Below are positions 54,761 to 64,000 of a stretch of DNA of 64,000 nucleotides, one piece after another. Under the pieces are notes generated by a model. It did not search any database. It was not told where the DNA came from and was given only the letters and a program-made list of their open reading frames with translations. This stretch comes from Eledone cirrhosa (lineage: Eukaryota > Mollusca > Cephalopoda > Octopoda > Eledonidae). A program made the position numbers and the translations under genes. Numbering within the stretch: the first letter of the stretch is position 1; each line of letters opens with the position of its first letter. The stretch covers positions 172,280,154 to 172,344,153 of the forward strand of contig OZ024743.1 of NCBI GenBank assembly GCA_964016885.1, read 5' to 3'.

Positions 54761-56135
54761 AATCAACAGGGAAAAACTTTAGTGGCCTTTAATATTGTAC
54801 TATCTTATAACTATCTATAGAAGAAATAACGCTCGAATGAAAGAAACTTGTTCAATAACATGCCGGAACATTGATACACATAACATTATTCTGTTAACTT
54901 TGATCCATACCATTATTTCTTTTTTTCTCTATGCTTATCTTCCTACTTAAGTTTTAAATCTGAGTTTTATATCCAACCCTTACATCTTTACTGAACTTAT
55001 TTATAACTGTGAATTTTTCATGCGTTTCTGATCTCTTATTTATAATATGTATGTAATTATATTTTCTATGTTTTTAAATATACCTACCGCATTCTTATAT
55101 CCATGATTCAAATATAGAGCAAATATCCAAATTACAAATTATTATAAACATTATTTTGAACTATGAATTATCCATGCATTTATTATTGTTTTTCTTATAT
55201 ATATATATATGTATTTAACTTTAACACGTAGAACTTTATTATATAAAATTATAACCGTTATCATTTACCTAAAGTATACTGTATCACTAATACCTAATAT
55301 AAGATATATCCATATATAACTCCCAGTATCTTTCTATATATAATTTTCAGTTAACTTCTAAATTTTTTGATTGTTTTTACTTTGAGCTAGGAATAATTAA
55401 TACATGTACACACGGTTATATATGGGTATATATTTAGTTTTAACATGCCTCAATCTATTATTTTATTTTTATTTTATTTTCATTATCATTTACCTAAAAT
55501 ATACTGGCTCATTAATTAATATATATCTATATACATAACCGTTATTTAAATTTTTCTAACAATAAGTACTTCAAAAGCTTTACATACCTAATACGTTGAC
55601 AATAACTAACTTCATTAAAGATTACATTTAGGAAAATATTCAACAGTGTAAACTTTCCTTAATAATGGCCAGCTAAACCCTTTAAATCTTATCATCAAAA
55701 AATTCAGAACCTTAGAAATGTTAACACACTTATAAAATTTACAAAACTAATATATAAATAACCACCAATTTCTGTTAAAAAAAACTAAAATATTGATTTT
55801 TCACCCTAAGATAACATAAATTAAATATTTTCAAACTTAACCGTTTAACTTTCGGAAAAAAAATCTCCTTCTGCATACATTACCCCCCTCATCTTTCCCC
55901 CTCTCTCTCACTGACTGTTATAATTCATGAAATGCTTTCCTAGATAAATTGTAGTATCATACATATTAAAATCTCGATAACTGGTACATTAAGCAACGTT
56001 TTTCTTACTCACACATTCTCTATTGAATTTATTGTTTTCGCATTTTCTCATTATTAGGGTATAAATGTTAAATTTTCTCATAGGTTGATTAAATCTTAAC
56101 CATTTAACATCTCAGGGTATGTCATGTATCATTAT

Positions 56136-56188
56136 ATTTTGTCTGATGAGGACGTACTGTTGTACATCCGAAATATGTATAATAAAAT
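56136..56188 (+). ncRNA. Hammerhead ribozyme, family A
   Basis: Helix I ATTTTGT (56136-56142) with ATAAAAT (56182-56188); CTGATGA (56143-56149); stem II GGACGTAC-TGTT-GTACATCC with one C-A mismatch; GAAA (56170-56173); helix III ATA-TG-TAT; A before the cleavage site. Identical in core to 17078-17130. It lies about 100 bp from the GCACTCAAC subterminal motif, as in that copy. Confidence 0.88.
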
Positions 56189-56329
56189 GTAATTGATCAA
56201 AAGAACATCTATTTTATTAATATTTATATTCTTATATATGCAAAGTTTTATTTAAATTGTTGGGTTAACAACGAGTAAATATTTATAACTGATATAAAAG
56301 CACTCAACAAGTATTTGGAGTATATTCTT

Positions 56330-56994
56330 ATATATATATATATATTTGTATATATGTGTGTATGTGTATATATAAATGTGTGTATGTGTCCATTTCTATA
56401 CATGTGTGCATATATATGTATGTGTCTGTTTCTGTACACGCACGTATGTATGTGTGTGTGCGCTTTTTTTAGTGCGTGCGAGTGAATACATGTTTCTATG
56501 TATTTTTGTGACTATTTATATTTATGTTTATTTTTTTTTTTTTTATTATTTTTTGCCTTTTATATTTTCTTTCCGGCTGTCTGGTCAATGTCCCAGCCTT
56601 GGAATATATATTTTTTATTTGGGGCTTTATTTATGTATATGAACATCATATGTATGTATATGAGGACTAACATACCTAAATAAGTGTGTCTATGTGTGTA
56701 TCTATGTATTCTTGCGCACATATATATATATTTTTTTTTTTTTTTTTTACCCCTAAACTTACGTTCTACATCTGTGCGTATATATTTTTTTCCCGGTATT
56801 TTTTATTTTTTTTATTTCAGCTTCGCTTTCAATTGTAATAGCTTTTATTTTTTATTTCATATCTTACATCCATATAAAATTTTCCTTTCTAACGAACGAC
56901 TTCGGACGCCTGATGAGGTCGCCTGTCTTCGTGAAACCTTTGGTAAATGGAATAATTGTATTGTGTTGTTTATTACATATTTATATATATATAC

Positions 56995-56995
<1 letters not shown>
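56330..56995. other. No gene seen; TGTG/T-rich
   Basis: TATG/TGTG runs and T-rich stretches. Frames are hydrophobic low-complexity. Nothing supported. Confidence 0.6.

Positions 56996-56998
<3 letters not shown>

Positions 56999-57061
<63 letters not shown>
56999..57061. repeat. (TA)n microsatellite
   Basis: 63 bp of TA followed by GTGTGTGTA and a family B PLE end. Confidence 0.95.
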
Positions 57062-57072
<11 letters not shown>

Positions 57073-57129
57073 ATAAATATATATATACAATATATTAATA
57101 AATGGAAACTATATTTATAAAACCATAAT

Positions 57130-57194
57130 TATTTTATTATATATATTTCAAGGGCGACCAAGCCACTCTTGGTGTGCTTTCATCAGATAAAATA
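57130..57194 (-). ncRNA. Hammerhead ribozyme, family B
   Basis: Minus strand: helix I TATTTTAT/ATAAAATA, 8 perfect pairs; CTGATGA (57180-57186); stem II with ACCAAG-AGTGG-CTTGGT plus a closing AAG/CTT; GAAA (57146-57149); helix III ATATATAT; A before cleavage. It is an isolated PLE end: ATGGAAACTATATTTATAAAACCAT precedes it, as in other family B ends. Confidence 0.83.
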
Positions 57195-57271
57195 CAAAAT
57201 TTGTTTTATAAATAGTGACATAATCATGGAAAACAAGCTTGACGGTTGAAAATTCGCTGGATATAACTTCT

Positions 57272-57308
<37 letters not shown>

Positions 57309-57446
57309 AGTGTATATGTGTGTGTGTGGGGGGGGGGGTATAAGTGTGTGTTTTTACTTTGGTTTCACATATAGTATTCTTACCGCTCTTACTATATCTC
57401 CATTGTTGAGACTATCTGTTTGTTCTAATTATCGCGTTACATAACT

Positions 57447-57507
57447 TATTTTATTATACGTATTTCAAGGGTACTAATTTTTAAGTAAGCTTTCGTCAGT
57501 TACATAA
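57447..57507 (-). ncRNA. Hammerhead-like motif, probably decayed
   Basis: CTGACGA (minus of 57493-57499), stem II TACTTAA/TTAGTA with a bulge inside AAG/CTT, GAAA (57463-57466) and helix III ATACGTAT are present, but the 5' strand of helix I does not pair with ATAAAATAA. Confidence 0.45.
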
Positions 57508-57823
57508 TATTTGGTGTTAAGATAATGACGTATCTTCATGGTATAAGCCCAATGAAGATATATATATATATATTACTTACTTCAATCAAAATGATAATGA
57601 CTGATACCTTCAAAAGCATCGTGTTCGTCCGTTCCTTTGTCCCTTGGAACTTGGATTGCTTAATAATAAAAGTAACCTTATTATATAAGAAGCTGCCTGA
57701 TGAGATCATAGCATTGGATTTAAACACGGAATTACGTGGCCTCTGCTGTCATTGAAATATATATAACGGTCTTTCAAGAAAGGAATTTTAACATCTGAAC
57801 TACTTTGTATTTCATTATTCTAT

Positions 57824-57848
57824 GGCCTTGTGCCAAAAAGTAGAAACA
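57824..57848 (+). mobile_element. 25-bp SINE tail insertion
   Basis: Only GGCCTTGTGCCAAAAAGTAG plus AAACA of the SINE tail is present, flanked by ATTATTCTAT on both sides (57814-57823 and 57849-57858). An extremely 5'-truncated retroposition event. Confidence 0.8.
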
Positions 57849-58108
57849 ATTATTCTATAGAAACACCGTCATTCATATGCGGAATAAGAACGTTGAGTTC
57901 TGGAATGGAAATTGCATGAATCTTTTATTGTATATATATATATATGAAACTCGAGTCCGGGAACCTTATAGGCACCCGTTTTACGTGTGTTGTGTTGAAG
58001 CAAATAACTTTGTGCATACTCTGGTAATGTATCTTAGATTGCCCATGGAGTGCGCTGAGATACAACAGGCACTGGCATTGCTGGGTCCGTCAACCCTTAT
58101 TATTATTA

Positions 58109-58270
<162 letters not shown>

Positions 58271-58293
58271 TTAGTCTTCAAATTTATTATTAT

Positions 58294-58296
<3 letters not shown>

Positions 58297-58370
<74 letters not shown>
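58297..58370. repeat. (TA)n microsatellite
   Basis: 74 bp of TA. 58371-58800 after it holds no recognisable gene. Confidence 0.95.
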
Positions 58371-58373
<3 letters not shown>

Positions 58374-58802
58374 TAAAATAACAGATTAATAACATATATA
58401 TATATATGTATATGTATATATATTTGTGTGTATATGTATATATATGTGTGTATGTATATACAAGAACCAATTCTAATTTTCAATTTTTGCTGGACCGGCA
58501 ACCGCTCTGTATAATCAATTCCCGATTATTACTGGAATTCTATAAGAATCCAACATTCAAAATGTTCAACAAACATGGGGAGTGATAAGCTCTGAGGAAT
58601 ACCAACAGTATGAAACAGAGATCTGTCAGCTTATCTCCCTTTGTTTGTTGAAAAAAGAAGTAAGTGACATAGTCACTACTTTAAAACAATAGAGTAAGCT
58701 CTTCAAAATGATTTTAATTAAGCATACAGTTAATTACCAAATACACTATATGTACTGTCATATATACATCTCTATTTCAGAGCACCAATTCTAATATATA
58801 TA

Positions 58803-59025
58803 TGGGATAACAGATTATCGTTTTAGGTAATCCAGTTAGAGGTTGTAAGTACTCTGTACTATGGATAGTTTTAACGTACGGCGTTTTTTTACTCAACAAG
58901 AGGTTTCCATAGTTAGGTAACGAGTTTGCGAGAATTTTCATGCAGGTTATTCTTGGAGTAATAGTAGTGAAGCAATTGTAAATAAAACTCTTTTTGTACT
59001 GCCGACCATGTTATTCTTCACTCTT

Positions 59026-59036
<11 letters not shown>
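58803..59036 (+). repeat. rep-T copy (YRDD PLE 5' end)
   Basis: ATCGTTTTAGGTAATCCAGT, GGATAGTTTTAACGTACGGC, CAACAAGAGGTTTCCATAG, GCAGGTTATTCTTGGAGTAA, ACTCTTTTTGTACTGCCGAC, ending CTTTCACTATATATA. Same unit as 21625-21815, 22185-22375 (inverted) and 63842-63957. Confidence 0.85.
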
Positions 59037-59069
<33 letters not shown>

Positions 59070-59097
59070 AACAAAGGATGGCTAAAAGAGTTCCATG

Positions 59098-59168
59098 TAT
59101 TTTATTATGCGCATTTCAAAAACAAATATCATCATGCAATAATATTTGTGTTTTCATCAGATAAAATA
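59098..59168 (-). ncRNA. Hammerhead ribozyme, family C
   Basis: Helix I TATTTTAT/ATAAAATA; CTGATGA (minus of 59154-59160); stem II ACAAATATTATT-GCAT-GATGATATTTGT (12 pairs, two wobbles) on an AAA/TTT base; GAAA (59114-59117); helix III ATG-CG-CAT; A before cleavage. All invariant bases kept. Confidence 0.88.
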
Positions 59169-59530
59169 GGAAGACATGATATGAAGGTTGAAAAACACTT
59201 GTGGATAGTGCAGTTTTAAATCAACATATGAAAAGTAGTTTTAGATTGATGTGTGATATTGAGAAAAATATTTTTTTGTGGGGGGTGGAAAGGATGAAAA
59301 AGAGGAGGAGATGAGAGTAAAAAGTGGAGAGGGAGGAGTATAATGAGGAAGGATGAGATAGGAGGATAGATGGGTGATAGAGAGAGAGAGATAGCTTTTA
59401 TGACTGAGAAAAATATATTGTTTTACATAGAGAGGTTGAAAAAAAACCGTTGGAAGATAATGTATAAATTAAAAGAATTTGAAAATTAACGAAGAGAAAA
59501 ATAATGTAAAGTTAAGGTTTGTATATTGAA

Positions 59531-59700
59531 GGGTTTAATAATATGTGCGATGAAAAGAAAATGTTAATATGTATTAAGAATAATATTTAAGGGTTTAATA
59601 ATATGTGCGATGGAAAGAAAATGTTAATATGTATTAAGAATAATATTTAAGGGTTTAATAATATGTGCGATGGAAAGAAAATGTTGATATGTATTATTAA
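59531..59700. repeat. 60-bp tandem repeat, 2.8 units
   Basis: GGGTTTAATAATATGTGCGA begins units at 59531, 59591 and 59651. Units 1 and 2 differ by one base. Confidence 0.92.
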
Positions 59701-60126
59701 AAAGAACAGCAAGTAATGTAAGTAAGGATATATTGTGAGATGAGCATGAGTAAGTTAGATGAAAGGGAGAAAAAAATAATGAATTGAGGATGAATAATCT
59801 AACGTCAAAAAATGTTTATGTTTACGAAGGATTTTTGCAAGGTAATATAAAGTAAGAATGTATTGTATTGTGTAATAATTGTTTCTATGTTAGGCAACAG
59901 TGAGAAAGGGTACAGATTAGGGGTTAGACATTAAAAGAAAAGAGAAGAAAGGGAAAATGAAGAAAGGGAAGTGATAAATAGGAGTGATATAGAATGAGTA
60001 ACAAGTATTATATAATGTATAATAAATAACTTTGAAATAAGGTAGAAAGATGGGTATATTTTTAAAGAAGTATATATATATATGTGCCTTTGAGAAAAAG
60101 ATTCTAAATTGATAAAGTTTTGGATA

Positions 60127-60400
60127 TTAGCTGTATACTTTGTGGAATGTTTTGTGGAATTTATGCAAGCAGAGAGAAAACAAGTCAGTGCGTCTATTTA
60201 TTATAGAATCTAAATTAGATATAATGGTAAATTTTTCATTATACAGAGATTGCAAATCTTGGATAGAGAACTGTTCAAGTATGGAGACGCAGAAGAAACC
60301 TGTTTCCAAAACCTTTTGACAAAAATATTAAATATAGCATCTTTTGGAAAAAGGTTTCTTCTGCGCCTCAAAAAAAAAAAATATATATATATTTTTCCCA
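60127..60400 (-). pseudogene. PLE family C endonuclease C-terminus
   Basis: VSSASPYLNSSLSKICNLCI, EKFTIISNLDSIINRRTDLF, SLCLHKFHKTFHKVYS in two frames. The ending matches 48573-49277 (FHRTFHKVYS). Confidence 0.8.
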
Positions 60401-60491
60401 ATATCACACATCAATCTAAAACTACTTTTCATATGTTGATTTAAAACTGCACTATCCACAAGTGTTTTTTAACCTTCATATCATGTCTTCC

Positions 60492-60562
60492 TATTTTATC
60501 TGATGAAAACACAAATATTATTGCATGATGATATTTGTTTTTGAAATGCGCATAATAAAATA
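60492..60562 (+). ncRNA. Hammerhead ribozyme, family C
   Basis: Sequence-identical to 59098-59168 in the opposite orientation: TATTTTAT (60492-60499), CTGATGA (60500-60506), 12-pair stem II, GAAA (60543-60546), ATGCGCAT, ATAAAATA (60555-60562). Confidence 0.88.
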
Positions 60563-60685
60563 CATGGAACTCTTTTAACCATCCTTTGTTCTTATATATT
60601 ATGTATACTCCAGTCCTACAAACTGTAGAGTGCTTCTTATCCGATATCTGCATTGCTTTATTGTACTACAATGAAACTCACCTCC

Positions 60686-60689
<4 letters not shown>

Positions 60690-60768
<79 letters not shown>
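60690..60768. repeat. (TA)n microsatellite at PLE end
   Basis: About 79 bp of TA after CACCTCCTACA. Confidence 0.95.
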
Positions 60769-60771
<3 letters not shown>

Positions 60772-61261
60772 CCTCTCTATCCATTTGCTTGTTTGCGGCC
60801 TGGTCGCACGTGTGTTGTAAACTCCTTTTGGATTAACTCTCTTTCCCTTCTCCTCCCTTTCTCTTCATCCCTCTTCCTCACCCCCATCTTTCCTACCCCC
60901 TCTCACTTCCGGTTTCTCCGTCTTTCTCTCTCTCTACACTCACTTTACTAAGAATTGCCACGGAAAAACTTTGCTCGCTCATCAGTTATGGCGGCTAACA
61001 GGCTTATACCCATCGGGCTGGTATAACTTGATCTATGTTCTCTTTGGTTACTTACATACATGTGACATTGTCCTGTGTTCCCCCTTCTATCGGTATATTT
61101 ACTTCGGATATTTCTTTTTCCCTTTTTTTCTTCCTCCCTTTTTCTTTCTTCCTCTCTCTTCACTATACCTTCTTTCGCCATGGCCTTTTGATGGATAAAA
61201 GGCCATGGGCGCGCTACGGATCGATATTCTGTTTTAAGCACCGAAACATCTAAGATCCGTA

Positions 61262-61302
61262 GTAAACAGCTGACGAAGGGAAACTTTTCTTCCCTTGTTT
61301 AC
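61262..61302 (+). other. Conserved two-part hairpin, unit 1
   Basis: Outer GTAAAC (61262-61267) with GTTTAC (61297-61302), inner AAGGGAA (61276-61282) with TTCCCTT (61290-61296), asymmetric 8-nt side AGCTGACG. The same architecture, with a compensated pair, is at 62011-62051. Confidence 0.7.
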
Positions 61303-61460
61303 GTCCCTATTACCATCTTACACTTCATTTTCAGTAACCACACAGCCTCTCCTCTTTACCTGTATTTTTGTATTTAGTGCTGTGACCTCATCTCTACCTG
61401 TCTTGCTCGATTTGTTGTCCGGCCGAACTTATGTCCCACCACGCTTTCGGATCGGCTCCT

Positions 61461-61581
<121 letters not shown>

Positions 61582-62010
61582 ATCCATTTGCTTGTTTTCG
61601 GCCTCGAAAACCCCTTTTGAATTAACTTCCTTTCTTTTCTCCTCCCTCTCTCCCCATCCTTCTTACTCACCCACTCTGTCCTACCCCCTCTCACTCCCGG
61701 TTTCTCCGTCTTTCTCTCTCTCTACACTCACTTTACTGAGAATCGTCACGGAAAAACCTTGCTCTTCAGTTATTATGGCCACTGGGCTTATACCAATCGG
61801 CCTGGTATAACTTGATCTATTGTCTCTTCGGTTACTTACATACATGTGTCATTGTCCCCTGTTCCCCCTTCTATCGGTATGTTTACTTCATTTTTTCTTC
61901 CTCACTAATTCTTTCTTCTTCTCTTTTCACTATCACTTCTTTCCCTCATGGCCTTTTGATGGATAAAAGGCCTCGGGCGCGCCACAGCGCCGAAACATCT
62001 AAGATCAGTA

Positions 62011-62051
62011 GTAAACAGCAGACGAAGAGAAATTTTTCTTCTCTTGTTTAC
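62011..62051 (+). other. Conserved two-part hairpin, unit 2
   Basis: GTAAAC (62011-62016) with GTTTAC (62046-62051), AAGAGAA (62025-62031) with TTCTCTT (62039-62045). G-C in unit 1 is A-T here at the fourth pair. Confidence 0.7.
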
Positions 62052-62122
62052 GTCCCGATTACCTTCTAACACTTCATTTTCAGTAACCACACAGCCTCTC
62101 TTCTTTACATGTGTGTATATAT

Positions 62123-62158
62123 ATATGCAGGAGGAGGTAATTCAGGATGGTCAGGTAG

Positions 62159-62226
<68 letters not shown>

Positions 62227-62262
62227 CTACCTGACCATCCTGAATTACCTCCTCCTGCATAT
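62123..62262. repeat. 140-bp palindrome with (TA)n core
   Basis: Left arm ATATGCAGGAGGAGGTAATT followed by CAGGATGGTCAGGTAGGGG; the right arm is the exact reverse complement. The centre is a pure TA array. Confidence 0.92.
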
Positions 62263-62770
62263 TAACTCTCTAAAAAGGGAAATCATATCAAACCCCAGAC
62301 TACAATTTGCCTCCATTATGGACCAACCAAACGCTCTTGCCATAATAACACATTTTGAACTGCTTATCCTCAAGAACTATGCCTGTAAATAATGATATTC
62401 TTTCTTTCCCATTACCTTATCATGTTCCAAATCACCCCTTTTTTTCTTTTTCTTTTTACTTCAAAAACCTTGTTTGTAAATAATATTATTCTTTCTTTCC
62501 GATTTCCTTACCATGTTCAACATCACATTATTTCCTCTCCAACATTTTATACCAATACAAATTTCCCCCCTTTGATAATGCATAAAATACTGAAACCGGT
62601 AATAGACAATTATTAAATAGATAAATAAATAAATAAATAAATAAATGTTATATATAATAAATAAATTGTTAATTAATAAATAAATTAACTAATACCATAA
62701 CACTTCACACAAAGTAAATCATTTTGTTCTAACCCAGAAAAAATAGAAAAAATTAAAAGGAAAAAATATA
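62263..62770. other. No gene seen
   Basis: T- and A-rich sequence with an (AAAT)n run at 62618-62645. Nothing recognisable. Confidence 0.6.
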
Positions 62771-62804
62771 TTTTTCTTCCTAATAATCGTCTTTTTCTCC
62801 CTAT

Positions 62805-62890
<86 letters not shown>

Positions 62891-62923
62891 ATAGGGAGAA
62901 AAAGACGATTATTAGGAAGAAAA

Positions 62924-62924
<1 letters not shown>
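62771..62924. repeat. 154-bp palindrome with (TA)n core
   Basis: TTTTTCTTCCTAATAATCGT then CTTTTTCTCCCTATTTTC, (TA)n, and the exact reverse complement. A further TA run follows at 62928-62959. Confidence 0.92.
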
Positions 62925-62962
<38 letters not shown>

Positions 62963-63267
62963 GTCGAACACTGGAAGGTAATATCCGTAGTGGTAGAGCA
63001 CTCAGTCCAAGGGACGAGTTAGGTAGAAGTGGTTACACAACCGTTAGTTCACCATACCGAGAACAATTGTTTCACCTTCGCGGATCTTCAGCTCGGGATG
63101 TATATGGTTATAGGAACAGGAAGGACAACCGTACGAACGCGCATGCGCAGAAACACGGTCACTTCACACAGGCAATAGTAGACTGCGTGTGGGGGGGTGT
63201 AAGGGAGCTAACTGCGAAAGTCCGGAAAGTTTTTTGGTTGAAAATAAAATAAAAAATTTCAAAATAA

Positions 63268-63609
63268 AATTCCAAAGAATCAGTCTGGAGCCTTGTAGTT
63301 ATGCAATAGATGTTTGGTGACGTGTGGACAACGTGTGAAAATTTCACTTCTCGTGTTTAGGCAATCACTATTGCGTAATCTCTTTAGGATAGTTATTCGT
63401 TCGTCAATACATAAGCCACACGTCGGATTTCCCCTTGCGTATGGCTTGGACTTAGTGATGGCTTTCCATTGAATGGAGTACCCTATACTTGAGTCCTTGA
63501 GGGACCATACGTGGCTCCCGAGTTTCGTGGATGAACGTCTGTCTGGGTATCTGAAGGTAGACTGGTGGTTCAGGAAACGCTCCTTGAATCGGCCCTCCAC
63601 CATGCCCAC
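63268..63609 (-). pseudogene. GIY-YIG endonuclease C-terminal part (YRDD-type)
   Basis: VEGRFKERFLNHQSTFRYPD, TKLGSHVWSLKDSSIGYSIQ, PYARGNPTCGLCIDERITIL, EIFTRCPHVTKHLL. FKERFxNH, HVWSLKD and CGLCxxE are the conserved C-terminal blocks. The GIY-YIG start is missing because the palindrome centre cuts the gene. The final 100 codons are open. Confidence 0.75.
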
Positions 63610-63843
63610 AGGAGGTCAAATCCTATGTGGGCATGGTGGAGGGCCGATTCAAGGAGCGTTTCCTGAACCACCAGTCTACCTTCAGATACTCGGACAGACG
63701 TTCATCCACGAAACTCGCGAGCCATGTATGGTCCTTCAAGGACTCAAGTATAGGGTACTTCATTCAATGGAAAGCCATCACTAAGTCCAAGCCATACGCA
63801 AGGGGAAATCCGACGTGTGGCTTATGTATTGACGAACGAATAG
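63394..63843. repeat. 450-bp near-perfect palindrome
   Basis: Arms 63394-63610 and 63626-63843 with a 15-nt spacer (GGAGGTCAAATCCTA). Only a few mismatches; for example GTGGCTCCCGAG faces CTCGCGAGCCAT. Each arm carries the same endonuclease segment, head to head. Confidence 0.92.
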
Positions 63844-63953
63844 TTTGCGAGAATTTTCATGCAGGTTATTCTTGGAGTAATAGTAGTGAAGCAATTGTTA
63901 ATACTGTAAATAAAACTCTTTTTGTTCTGCCGACCATGTTATTCTTCACTCTT

Positions 63954-63957
<4 letters not shown>
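63842..63957 (+). repeat. rep-T copy, 5'-truncated
   Basis: AGTTTGCGAGAATTTTCATGCA to CTTTCACTATATA. Nearly identical to 58928-59036. Joined directly to the palindrome arm. Confidence 0.85.

Positions 63958-64000
<43 letters not shown>
63958..64000. repeat. (TA)n microsatellite at window edge
   Basis: TA array following rep-T; runs off the window. Confidence 0.95.

Larger units (their letters stand above)
53950..56330 (+). mobile_element. PLE family A copy
   Basis: Linker and decayed endonuclease (53950-54760), AT-rich untranslated region (54760-56120), intact hammerhead (56136-56188), then ACTGATATAAAAGCACTCAAC (56288 on), the subterminal motif. It mirrors 16940-19345 in the opposite orientation. 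Confidence 0.8.
59060..60690. mobile_element. PLE family C copy with inverted terminal repeats
   Basis: About 200-bp arms: 59066-59270 is the reverse complement of 60392-60597, almost without change, with a hammerhead in each arm. The interior has G/A-rich non-coding sequence, a 60-bp tandem repeat and a C-terminal endonuclease remnant (60127-60400, minus). Confidence 0.85.

Noticed and set aside
56904..56936. CCTGATGAGGTCGCC..CGTGAAACC as a hammerhead
   Set aside because: CTGATGA and GAAAC are present, but the sequence between them does not form stem II and helix I does not pair.
57694..57765. CTGATGAGATCATAGC..CATTGAAATATATATAA as a hammerhead
   Set aside because: Spacing is long and stem II pairs weakly; possibly a decayed family B end, but not supportable.

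Overview
The window looks like repeat-dominated intergenic DNA from a cephalopod mollusc, most likely octopus-like. The best evidence is about fifteen copies of a tRNA-headed SINE whose body (GTCGATAAAATAAAG followed by a CCTTGTGCC..AAGTAGAAACA tail) is typical of cephalopod genomes. The abundant (TA)n arrays and the mix of Penelope-like elements (PLEs), RTE and other LINEs and a Helitron agree with this. I see no intact host protein gene, rRNA or stand-alone tRNA gene. Almost every long open frame is either retroelement debris or translated microsatellite. Species identity is inference.

Layout. 1-1310: PLE reverse transcriptase (RT) remnant. 2858-3735: palindromic terminal repeats and a compound TA/GT array. 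3738-7898: inverted-repeat-flanked PLE with an open GIY-YIG endonuclease frame. 8490-10760: another GIY-YIG remnant and a CR1/Jockey-like LINE. 10800-15890: two PLEs entangled by a long inverted repeat. 16940-19345: PLE family A. 20150-22380: PLE RT with inverted ends. 22390-28320: two 5'-inverted LINEs, a 2-kb GGT-rich tract and a second SINE family. 28569-34440: LINE C-termini around a 200-N gap. 35759-40033: Helitron broken by SINEs. 40560-43770: PLE with an inverted 3' duplication. 44460-45850: LINE. 45870-53947: PLE fragments, a perfect 204-bp palindrome, and a near full-length RTE LINE (50499-53890) nested in a PLE. 53950-60690: more PLE copies. 60771-64000: a duplicated unit with covarying hairpins and several palindromes.

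The main discovery-type signal is a dense set of about seventeen hammerhead ribozyme (HHR) motifs, about nine of which look intact. They sit near PLE termini in both orientations, often as oppositely oriented pairs around one element copy. PLE-borne minimal type I hammerheads are known in other eukaryotes. What stands out here is the density, the subfamilies with pairing-preserving substitutions in stem II, and ribozymes split by a LINE and by a SINE.

The components interact as mobile elements. PLE and LINE RTs copy their own RNA and probably that of the SINEs. SINEs and LINEs land inside PLEs and the Helitron, and PLE ends repeatedly abut (TA)n arrays. Element family names (A-E) used below are labels for this annotation only.
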